DNA of 64,000 bases from Pseudomonadota bacterium (lineage in GTDB: Bacteria > Myxococcota_A > Polyangia > Polyangiales > Polyangiaceae), in assembly GCA_023431345.1 (NCBI GenBank), contig JAEYWK010000092.1, forward strand, positions 1 to 64,000, given 5' to 3'. The notes below the pieces were generated by a model, which was not told where the DNA came from, made no database searches, and saw only the letters and a list, made by a program, of their open reading frames with translations. The position numbers and the translations under genes were made by a program. Numbering within the stretch: the first letter of the stretch is position 1; each line of letters opens with the position of its first letter. This document shows positions 17,701 to 25,163 of the stretch, one piece after another.

Positions 17701-19017
17701 CAGCCGCCGCGCCAGCTCGGAGCACGCGTCGCGGTACTGCTCGGCGAGCCAGCTGGTGCCTCTCGAGCGCAGCTGCTTCACGGCCTCGTGCGCGTCGAGC
17801 AGCACGAACGGCAAGTCCTGCGCGAGCTCTTGAAACCAGAGCACGCTCAAGGCGCCAACCAGCTCGAACAGCTTGTCGGTGTCGTCACCGCGCGATCGGA
17901 TGACGTCCCACTGGCGACCGCCGCTCATCTGGCAGGCAAGCACCCGCTTCAACACACCGAACGTCTCCCGAAACGCGTTTCCCTTGCGCGCGCCCGAGCC
18001 AGCCAAGCGCGCGGCATTCTCCCAGTCCGAGCTGCCATCGCCTCGCATCAGCGCCAGCACCTGCAGCACGCCGGCGAGCCCCGGCAGGACAGTCTGGCGT
18101 TTGCCGTCGAAGGTGGTGTCGAGCACGCGCCGCGCACCGGCGAAATCACCTGCGACCATGTGCCACGAGAACGCGACGCCCGTCGCGAGGGGGAGCTGGC
18201 TCACGATCTCCCGAGACAAGGCCGGCGCGCCGCCTCGCAACAGCTGGAGCCGCGCCCAGCGCGCGCGCAGCTCGACGTCGCGCTGGACGACCCCGCTGGG
18301 CTCCGCCGCGTACGCCTCCAGCGCTGCCAGCGGATGCGACGTCGCCTCGCACCAGTCGAGCACGAGCCCGACCAGCAGCCGCCGCTGCGACTCCGAGAAG
18401 CCGTTGAACCAGCCGACATCGAAGGCGGCGAGCAGCGGCGCGCGGAGCAGATGCTCGATCACTTGAAACCTCGACGCGAAGCTGAGCAGGCGCGAGAGCG
18501 AAGCCTCCCAATCGAAATCGGCGCCCGCAAGCCCGAGCATGACCTGCGCGTCGAGCTGCGAGGCCGTCGGCGTGAGGCCAAACCCCCGCTGCAAGCTGGC
18601 GATGTAACGCTGCCCGAACGCGGTCAGCTCATCGCGCCCGTGCGCACGCAGCAAGCCTGGCCCGATGCTGGGGTCGAGCCGGTAGCCCGCCGTCGTCTCG
18701 AAGACCCAGGCGGCTTCGATGAAGCGCTTCAGGATCTTGCGGAGAGCCGCCGGCCCGGACGCTTCGCGTGCAGCGTCCCCCTCGAGCGACTGGACGACCA
18801 TCGAGAGCTGCGTGATGGACGTTGTCTCTCGCAGCGCCAGCACCGTGAGCACCAGCCGCTCGGCCTGCGTCAATGGCTTGGCGAGCGGTTTCGAGGTGAC
18901 GAGGGTCGTCGAAGAGTCCTGCTGCACGTCAGCTCGCGTAGGCCAGGCCGCAGACCAGCGCAAGCGTCGTGACGCCCCGGGTACCCCGGCATCGCTCGCA
19001 GGACGCAGACGGCTCAA
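14791..19017 (-). CDS. SNF2-family DNA helicase/translocase with a long N-terminal region
   Basis: A 1408-residue ATP-dependent DNA translocase. The C-terminal third is a full SNF2 core: motif I [16 protein letters not shown] (about 978), Ia [24 protein letters not shown] (DESQ rather than DEAQ/DEGH), III [36 protein letters not shown] and VI [9 protein letters not shown] (about 1347). The first roughly 930 residues contain a winged-helix-like start ([16 protein letters not shown]) and a long region resembling no named domain by eye. Translation begins at TTG 19017, overlapping the upstream TGA by four bases (TTGA), so it is coupled to the membrane protein gene. It is the third gene of the MutS-like operon and may act in repair, recombination or DNA-targeted defence. 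Confidence 0.88.
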   Translation of the reverse strand: [1408 protein letters not shown]

Positions 19018-20000
19018 TCGCCGACTCCGAGAGCCTTTCGCAAGTCGAGCGCCAAGCCGCAGCTGTCGACGCCGCTAGCGTACTCGGCGCGCGTCGCGGC
19101 GCTGAGCCAGCTCGGGTCGACTTGCTGGCGAAAGCGCAGCTGCAGCGTCCTGTCCTGCAGGTTGCTCAAGGTGACGCGGACCGCGTGAGGCCGCTCGCCG
19201 TCGAGCTCGGCGGGGGTCTTCGCGTCGCCCGGCTCATCCACCACGAGCAGCAGCTGACGCGCTTTGACCGTCTTCAAGGCGGTTCGCACGGGCGCCAGCT
19301 CGTAGAGCTTTCGGTAGTCACGCAGCGCGGCGTGCTCGGCCGCAGCGATGCGTCGCTGGGCGTCGCCCGAGAGCAGCGGCAGCACCTCGAGCACGGGCGC
19401 CAGGCGCTGCACGTGCGCCGTCGGCGCCATTCCCGCCCCGCGCCCCTGGGCGACGCGGGCCGCCGTCCGGAGCGCCTGCTCGCTGCGAGCAGCCGGCGGC
19501 TGCAGCAAGCACAACACGAAAGCGTCCGTCCGCGAGGTCGACGCTGCTTCCGCCACGCCGCCCGGACGCGCGAGCACGTCGAGCGAGCCGCGCAGGTACA
19601 ACGTGGGCCGCGACAGCAGCTCGCTCAGCCCCCCCTCGGCGCGCAGCGACTCCGGCAGCAAATCGCCCGCGTACGTGGCGGCGGCGTGCTGCTGGACCTC
19701 CCGCTCGACGCGCGCCGGCAGCTTGCGATCTTCGTCGGTGAGCGTGCTCACGCTTCGCTGCACCTCGAGCAGCAGCTCCGACCTTCCCTGCGCCAGCTCG
19801 CGCTGGCGCTGCGCCCGCACCTGAAGGCCGGCCGCGACGACGGAGGCCACCACCACGATCGCCAGCAAGCGCAAGCTGGCTACGAGCCGCGGCCGCCATC
19901 GCCGCTCGCCACGAGCCCCGCGCGCGCCACCGCTCACGCTCGTCATCACCCGGGCCCTGAGCTCGGGCGACATGCGCCGCGTCACCAAGAGCGAAGGCAC
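19014..20000 (-). CDS. Single-pass membrane protein between MutS-like and SNF2 genes
   Basis: The 328-residue product is not recognised. It has a basic N-terminal tail (about 1-40), one strong transmembrane helix at about 41-62 (LRLLAIVVVASVVAAGLQV), a charged helical stretch after it, and a C-terminal domain of about 230 residues with VRTALKTVKARQLLLVVDEPGD and a final Cys-containing segment. The GTG at 20000 directly follows the TAA of the MutS-like gene with no gap; an ATG at 19973 is an alternative. Its stop overlaps the SNF2 start. The tight spacing says the three proteins are made together; it could anchor the complex to the membrane. Confidence 0.7.
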   Translation of the reverse strand: MPSLLVTRRMSPELRARVMTSVSGGARGARGERRWRPRLVASLRLLAIVVVASVVAAGLQVRAQRQRELAQGRSELLLEVQRSVSTLTDEDRKLPARVEREVQQHAAATYAGDLLPESLRAEGGLSELLSRPTLYLRGSLDVLARPGGVAEAASTSRTDAFVLCLLQPPAARSEQALRTAARVAQGRGAGMAPTAHVQRLAPVLEVLPLLSGDAQRRIAAAEHAALRDYRKLYELAPVRTALKTVKARQLLLVVDEPGDAKTPAELDGERPHAVRVTLSNLQDRTLQLRFRQQVDPSWLSAATRAEYASGVDSCGLALDLRKALGVGD

Positions 20001-21638
20001 TTACTGCGCCCCGCCCGCGCTACCCAGCGGCTGCACGCGCGAATTGTGCTGAATGAGCGCCAGCAGCTGTTCGCCCGTCACCCCCAGCCGCTCTGCCGTG
20101 TGCGTCGCCAACGACGACGTAGCAACCCCCGGAGCAAACTGATAGGTGGGCCGGCGCTGCTCATCCAGCGCCACCTGTAAGAACGCCAGGTGCGGCACCT
20201 TGCCGCTTTGCCGAAGGCGCTCCGCGAACGCCAAGAAGTGCGTGCTGATGAACGCTCGCGGCTCGAGCTGCTGCATCATCGTCACCACCAGCTCGAAGAT
20301 CTGCTCGCCTTCCGACGGATTGGTGCCCGAGCACAGCTCATCGAGCAGCACCAGCGCGCCCGGCGGCAAGCGCTCGAACAGCGTGCGGATCCGCATCAGC
20401 TCGGTTCCCAACCTGCCCTCGGCCTGATCGGGCTTCGCCTCTTCAATCAGGGAAGCCACCAGGCCTGAAGCCCAAGAGAGGCGCGCCACCCGCGCCGGCA
20501 CGAACAAGCCTGCCTGCGCCAGCAGCTGCGTCAGCCCGAGCGACTGCAAAAGCCTGGTTTTTCCGCCGGAATTGGGTCCCGTGATCAGCGTTGTCGAAGC
20601 CAGCCGCGCGCTCGGCACGTCCGAGGGCACCGGACGAATGCCGCTCATGAGCAGCAGCGGGTTGAACAGCCCCCGCAGCTCACCAGGCTCGCCTGGTCGT
20701 GCGAACTCGGGCAAGCACACCGAAAGCCCCGCGGCCTGAGCCTCGTCCCGAAATCCGAGCGCGCCCAGGTACACCTCGACGTCTCCCAGCAGCTGCACGA
20801 GGCTCACCAGCTCGTCTTCGAGGCCCGACACCACCGCGTCCACCAACCGCGCCAAGATCTCGCCATCGCTGAAGCGGTAGCCGCGCACGAACAGCTCGAG
20901 CTTGGCGGCCCAGCGCCGCGCCACCGAGAAGACGAACGGGTTATCCGCGCTCTCGTCCACCGCGAGCACGCGAAATCCATTCACGGAGCCGTCCGCGCCG
21001 ACGCCCAGCCGCACGTCCACCGTCGCCGCGCGCGCATCGCAACGCAATAGCTCCGCCAGCGCTCCGTACGGCTCACTCTGCTGCACCCGTCGCCCGAACT
21101 CGCTCAGCCGCGAGAGCCCCGACCGCGCACCCGCAAAGCCGGCCGCCGCGCGGTCGAGCACGCTCCTCAGCACCTGCAGGATGTCGAGCCGACGCCGATT
21201 CGCATCCCAAACCCGCATCCCGCTCGGATTCTCCAGCAGCCCTCGCAGGCGACACAAATCCAGATACAGCTGCTCGAGCGCGGCGCGCAGCTCCGGCCGC
21301 TCACACAGCTCCGCCAAGATCTCACGACGAAACTGCGCGACTTGCGGATCTGCGGGGGGCTGAGCCACCACTCGGTACAAATGACGCGCCTGCATGAGCG
21401 GCTGCGCGTCGTTGATCTTGATGCGCAAGCACTGAGCCGTGAAGCGCTCGAGGAACAGCTCTCCCGCGAACTCACCCGGCCGAAATGTCGATGGCGCCAG
21501 CAGCGCCGCATCCAGCGCCTCGGCGAACAAGCCTCCGGCTGACCCGCTCGCCAGCGCCATCGTCAGCGCCAGTCGGGTCTTGTCCGCGTCGATGCGCCGA
21601 AACGGTGAGGCGTGCAAAATATCAGGGATGGCAGACAT
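20001..21638 (-). CDS. MutS-like ATPase lacking mismatch-recognition domains
   Basis: A 545-residue protein whose C-terminal 220 residues form a MutS-family ABC ATPase: Walker A ITGPNSGGKTRLLQS (about 352), the switch region EAKPDQAEGRLGTELMRI, Walker B with D-loop LVLLDELCSGTNPSEG (about 430) and the H-loop FISTHFLAFAE. The N-terminal part (about 1-320) is helical and resembles the lever/clamp region only; the Phe-x-Glu mismatch-reading domain of true MutS is absent and the length is far below the usual 850. It is therefore a MutS homologue of the kind used outside classical mismatch repair. It leads a coupled operon with a membrane protein and an SNF2 helicase. Confidence 0.85.
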   Translation of the reverse strand: MSAIPDILHASPFRRIDADKTRLALTMALASGSAGGLFAEALDAALLAPSTFRPGEFAGELFLERFTAQCLRIKINDAQPLMQARHLYRVVAQPPADPQVAQFRREILAELCERPELRAALEQLYLDLCRLRGLLENPSGMRVWDANRRRLDILQVLRSVLDRAAAGFAGARSGLSRLSEFGRRVQQSEPYGALAELLRCDARAATVDVRLGVGADGSVNGFRVLAVDESADNPFVFSVARRWAAKLELFVRGYRFSDGEILARLVDAVVSGLEDELVSLVQLLGDVEVYLGALGFRDEAQAAGLSVCLPEFARPGEPGELRGLFNPLLLMSGIRPVPSDVPSARLASTTLITGPNSGGKTRLLQSLGLTQLLAQAGLFVPARVARLSWASGLVASLIEEAKPDQAEGRLGTELMRIRTLFERLPPGALVLLDELCSGTNPSEGEQIFELVVTMMQQLEPRAFISTHFLAFAERLRQSGKVPHLAFLQVALDEQRRPTYQFAPGVATSSLATHTAERLGVTGEQLLALIQHNSRVQPLGSAGGAQ

Positions 21639-21639
21639 G

Positions 21640-21659
21640 GTCGGAGGGCTCCCTCCGAC
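21640..21659 (-). promoter_or_regulatory. Palindrome next to the MutS-like start codon
   Basis: GTCGGAGGG (21640-21648) and CCCTCCGAC (21651-21659) are perfect inverted arms separated by two bases. On the minus strand the structure ends one base before the ATG at 21638 and contains the only Shine-Dalgarno-like sequence (GGAGGG) in its upstream arm. It could be an operator or an RNA hairpin that hides the ribosome site of the operon. Confidence 0.5.
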
Positions 21660-21719
21660 ACCATACCCCTGCCCAAGTTCCCGCCGACCTGCCGAGCGCT
21701 CCGCTCCCTCGGTTGCCGC

Positions 21720-21995
21720 TCAAGCGGCGGCGCTGTGCGGAACGGCAGCGCCACCGCAGCGGCCGCACACCTGCGCTTGCAGCATCGGCACGAGGTAGCG
21801 ATTGGCAAGGTAACCCGCCCCCATGCCGAGCGCTCCTTGCAGTAGCGTTCCGGTAACACCGAGGCGCTTGCGCACGAGCTTCGGGATAGCGGCCCCCAGC
21901 GCGCCTACGAGAGGAACCGCTGCGAGCGCAGCGGCCCGCGTCACGGACGTATCGACCGCCTGTTCACAAACCTTGCACCACAATCCAGTCGCCAT
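21720..21995 (-). CDS. Small zinc-ribbon membrane protein
   Basis: A 91-residue protein of unknown function. It has Cys-x2-Cys near the N-terminus (WCKVCE) and a second pair near the C-terminus (CGRCGG), likely to bind one zinc. Between them is a hydrophobic Ala/Gly/Val-rich region (VTRAAALAAVPLVGALGAA and TGTLLQGALGMGAGYLA) that could form two membrane helices. The ATG at 21995 is chosen for the preceding GAGAGG at a good distance; a start at 22013 lacks one. It lies alone between zwf and the MutS-like operon, on the same strand. Confidence 0.65.
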   Translation of the reverse strand: MATGLWCKVCEQAVDTSVTRAAALAAVPLVGALGAAIPKLVRKRLGVTGTLLQGALGMGAGYLANRYLVPMLQAQVCGRCGGAAVPHSAAA

Positions 21996-22040
21996 GGGCA
22001 ACCTCTCAAGCAAGAAGCATGCGCGCGGGCTACTGGCGCC

Positions 22041-23414
22041 TCAGGCGTCGTCGATGCGCGGCGTGATGGCGCCGAAATCCGGCGTGAGCTGCTGCGCCGC
22101 GGCTGGGCCCCAACTACCCGGCTCGTAGAAATGCAGCGGCGAAACCTCGCCGAGGATGGGCTCGACGATTTTCCACGCCTCCTTCACCGCGTCTTGCCGC
22201 GAGAACAGCGTCGCGTCGCCCGAGATGGCGTCGCCGAGCAACCGCTCGTAGGGGCTCATCTCGTCGTCGGGGTTGCGCACGAACGACAGCTCGGTGGGCG
22301 CCGCGAGCATGCCCTCCCCCGGCTGCTTGACCAGCGCGCCGAGATCGATGGCCAGGTGCGGTGTCAGCTGCAGCCGCAGGTAGTTGCTGCGGCCGGGCAC
22401 GAGCCCCGACAGCGGCGGCCGCTTGAGCTGCACGAGGACCTCCGTCGAAGTGACGGGGAGTTGCTTGCCGGCGCGGATGAAGAACGGCACGCCCGCCCAC
22501 CGCCACGAGTCGATGTCGAGACGCAGCGCCGCATACGTTTCGACCTTCGAGGCTGGCGCGACGCCCGGCTCCTGGCGGTAGCCGACGAATTGGCCGCGGA
22601 CGAGCTGCGCGGGCGCGACCGGCCGCACCTGACGAAACAACTTCACGAGCTCATCGCGGATGGCCTCGTGGTACGTCGTGGCCGGGTGCTCCATGGCCAA
22701 GAAGCCGACGACTTGGAGCAAGTGATTTTGGATGACGTCGCGGATGGCGCCCGTCTCTTCGTAGAAGGCGCCGCGACCCTGCACCCCGAACGCCTCGGCC
22801 ATCGTGATTTGGATGCTCTCGACGTAGTGACGGTTCCAAATCGGCTCCAAAAAGGTGTTCGCGAAGCGGAAGACGAGCAAGTTCTGCACCGCTTCCTTGC
22901 CGAGGTAGTGGTCGATGCGAAACACCGACGCCTCGTCGAACACGTCTCGAATACAGCGGTTCAAGCGCTTGGCAGAGGCGAGGTCTCTGCCGAACGGCTT
23001 CTCGACGATGATGCGAGCGTCGTGCCCCGCGCCAGTCGCGCCGAGGTGCTGGACGACGACGGGGAACAAGGTGGGCGGTATCGCCAGGTAGTGGATGGGG
23101 CGAGACGCGCCGTCGAGCTCCGCGCGCAGTCGGTCGAACGTCGCGCGGTCGTTGTAGTCGCCATCCACGTAGCGCAGGAGCTCGACGAGCCGCGCGAACG
23201 CCGCTTCGTCGACCTCGCCTTGCTCCTCCAAGCTCTTTCGCGCGCGCTCGCGCAGCTGCTCGAGCGACCACCCCGCCTTGGCCACGCCGATCACCGGGAT
23301 ATCGAGCTTCCCACGCCGGATCATCGACTGCAGGGCTGGGAATATCTTTTTGTAGGCGAGGTCACCCGTCGCACCAAAGAACACCAGGGCATCGGAGGGG
23401 AGGCTGCGCTTCAT
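22041..23414 (-). CDS. zwf: Glucose-6-phosphate 1-dehydrogenase
   Basis: Zwf oxidises glucose 6-phosphate to 6-phosphogluconolactone with NAD(P)+, the entry to the oxidative pentose phosphate pathway in the cytosol. The 457-residue protein has the nucleotide-binding motif [17 protein letters not shown] (about 12-28), VEKPFG, the substrate signature RIDHYLGKE (166-174) and the catalytic His 231 in IQNHLLQ. Length is close to the usual 450-500. The genes pgl, gnd and opcA are not adjacent. The start is a clear ATG. Identification is very sure. Confidence 0.95.
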   Translation of the reverse strand: MKRSLPSDALVFFGATGDLAYKKIFPALQSMIRRGKLDIPVIGVAKAGWSLEQLRERARKSLEEQGEVDEAAFARLVELLRYVDGDYNDRATFDRLRAELDGASRPIHYLAIPPTLFPVVVQHLGATGAGHDARIIVEKPFGRDLASAKRLNRCIRDVFDEASVFRIDHYLGKEAVQNLLVFRFANTFLEPIWNRHYVESIQITMAEAFGVQGRGAFYEETGAIRDVIQNHLLQVVGFLAMEHPATTYHEAIRDELVKLFRQVRPVAPAQLVRGQFVGYRQEPGVAPASKVETYAALRLDIDSWRWAGVPFFIRAGKQLPVTSTEVLVQLKRPPLSGLVPGRSNYLRLQLTPHLAIDLGALVKQPGEGMLAAPTELSFVRNPDDEMSPYERLLGDAISGDATLFSRQDAVKEAWKIVEPILGEVSPLHFYEPGSWGPAAAQQLTPDFGAITPRIDDA

Positions 23415-23477
23415 CGGTTGCTGCTCGGCGGTGGGGCCGCAACCATACCTGGAATCAGGCCAGAAAGATGAGGCGCT

Positions 23478-23505
23478 GTGCCGCAGCGCAGCCGTGCCGC
23501 AGCGC
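23478..23505. repeat. Direct repeat GTGCCGCAGCGC in the zwf/decarboxylase divergent promoter region
   Basis: Two identical 12-bp copies (23478-23489 and 23494-23505) are 16 bases apart in the 137-bp region between divergent zwf and the PLP decarboxylase gene. They could be regulator half-sites or chance in GC-rich DNA. Confidence 0.35.
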
Positions 23506-23551
23506 TACGCAGCCGTTCTACGCTGCCGATCAACTGGTGTAGTATCGACGG

Positions 23552-25012
23552 GTGGCAATTCAAGGGTCGGGCGACGAGTCGGCGCTGCTAGGGTGGGTGA
23601 CGGAGTACGCGGAGCGATACCGCGATTCGCTCGATGAGCGCCGGGTGGCGCCGCGGGCCGACAGCTCGACGATCGCGCGCGCCCTCGCGGAGCTCGGCCC
23701 CCTCCCGGAGCAAGGCAGGTCGGCGCTCGAGTGCATCCGTGAGCTGGTCGAGCTGGCCGAGCCCGGCATCACCGCCATGTCTGGTCCTCGCTTTGCCGGC
23801 TGGGTCGTGGGCGGAACGTTGCCGGCCGCGCTTGCCGCCGACTGGCTGACGTCGACCTGGGATCAGAACGCAGGCGTCGGCGAAGGCGCCCCTGCCGCGA
23901 CCGCGTTCGAAGACGCCGCGCTCGCCTGGCTGATCGGGCTCTTGAAGCTCCCCGCCTCCGTGAAAGGCACGCTGGTCACGGGGGCGATGTCGGCCAACTT
24001 CTGCTGCTTGGCCGCGGCGCGCGGTCAGCTGCTCGAGGGCGTCGACTGGGACGTCCAGCAGCGCGGCTTGTTTGGCGCACCAGCGCTGCGCGTGTTCGTG
24101 GGCCACGAGCGCCACGAGACGATCGACAAGGCAGTGCGCTTGCTCGGGCTCGGCAAGCAAGCCTTCACGTGCATCGAGACCGACGGGCAGGGCCGGCTCC
24201 GCGCCTCAGAGCTGGCGCGAGAGCTCGAGCGTTGCACCGACCCGGCGCTGGTATGCGCCCAGGCGGGCAACGTGAACAGCGGCGCCTTCGACCCCCTCGA
24301 CGAGGTAGCAGACTGCGTCGACGAGCACCGCGCTCGCCGCGGACCAAGCTCGGCTTGGCTGCACGTCGACGGTGCCTTCGGGCTATGGGCGCGCGCCGCA
24401 CAGCCGCACGCCCCCGACCTGGCCGCGCGAGCGCGAGGCGCCGATCGAGCGGACTCGTGGGCCACCGACGCGCACAAGGTGCTCAACGTGCCCTACGACG
24501 CGGGCATCGCGCTTTGCCGGCAGCCCCGAGCGCTGCGGCGCGCGATGGAGATCGGCGGAGCGTACTTGGATAGCGGTCAGCAGCGAACGTCATTCAATCC
24601 CGCTCTGCTGGCCCCCGAGCTCTCGCGCCGCGCCCGGGGCTTCGCGCTCTGGGCTGCCCTCCGGCAGCTCGGACAAACCGGGGTGAGTGAGCTCGTGGCT
24701 CGCTACGCACACAACGCCCGCTGCTTCGCGCGAGCCGTCGGGGGTCGCGCCGGGCTGCGTGTGCTCAACGAGGTTTGCTTCAATCAAGTCGTCGTGCTCG
24801 CCGCGCCGCAGGCGGGCTCCGAGCCGGCGGCGTGGACGACCCAGCTCGTGCGCGCGCTCCAGGCCGAAGGCACTTGCTACGCGACGCCCAGTCATTGGCG
24901 CGGCCGGCCGGTGCTCCGCTTCTCGTTCTGCAACGCCCGCACGACGGAGCGCGACGCAGAGCGCATGGCGGAGGCGCTGGTCGGCGTCGTCGAGCGCCAG
25001 GCCGCCGGCTGA
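23552..25012 (+). CDS. Group II pyridoxal-phosphate-dependent decarboxylase
   Basis: The 486-residue enzyme belongs to the glutamate/aromatic-L-amino-acid decarboxylase fold. Visible features are TGAMSANFCCLAAAR (phosphate binding, about 143-157), H188 in ERHETIDKA (stacks on the cofactor), D273 in HVDGAFG and the PLP-binding Lys 309 in SWATDAHKVLNVPYD. The substrate cannot be told: Trp/Tyr/DOPA, Glu, His or a non-standard amino acid are possible, and some relatives are not decarboxylases. It starts at GTG 23552, without a clear ribosome site, and is divergent from zwf. No transporter or partner enzyme is adjacent. Confidence 0.85.
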   Translation: MAIQGSGDESALLGWVTEYAERYRDSLDERRVAPRADSSTIARALAELGPLPEQGRSALECIRELVELAEPGITAMSGPRFAGWVVGGTLPAALAADWLTSTWDQNAGVGEGAPAATAFEDAALAWLIGLLKLPASVKGTLVTGAMSANFCCLAAARGQLLEGVDWDVQQRGLFGAPALRVFVGHERHETIDKAVRLLGLGKQAFTCIETDGQGRLRASELARELERCTDPALVCAQAGNVNSGAFDPLDEVADCVDEHRARRGPSSAWLHVDGAFGLWARAAQPHAPDLAARARGADRADSWATDAHKVLNVPYDAGIALCRQPRALRRAMEIGGAYLDSGQQRTSFNPALLAPELSRRARGFALWAALRQLGQTGVSELVARYAHNARCFARAVGGRAGLRVLNEVCFNQVVVLAAPQAGSEPAAWTTQLVRALQAEGTCYATPSHWRGRPVLRFSFCNARTTERDAERMAEALVGVVERQAAG

Positions 25013-25023
25013 GCGCGAGGCAC

Positions 25024-25069
25024 GACACAATCGAAAATGACGAAGACACAATCAGTCACATTCCGTGAC
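25024..25069. promoter_or_regulatory. Repeated and inverted motifs upstream of the RND efflux genes
   Basis: GACACAATC occurs at 25024-25032 and 25045-25053, 21 bp apart (two helical turns), immediately followed by the inverted repeat GTCAC-ATTCC-GTGAC (25055-25069). They lie about 95-140 bp upstream of the membrane fusion protein gene and look like a regulator-binding region. No adjacent regulator gene is present. Confidence 0.4.
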
Positions 25070-25163
25070 CGAACCGGCGCGCCTCACCGGCAAGTTCGCG
25101 CAAAAATCACGATTTGGCTGCCGAGGGCGTAGCCCCAAGCAGCGATGCTGGTAGGTAGGAGGG

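Noticed and set aside
22131..23471. 446-codon plus-strand frame opposite zwf
   Set aside because: zwf is certain on the minus strand and the plus frame is rich in Arg/His/Leu without motifs.
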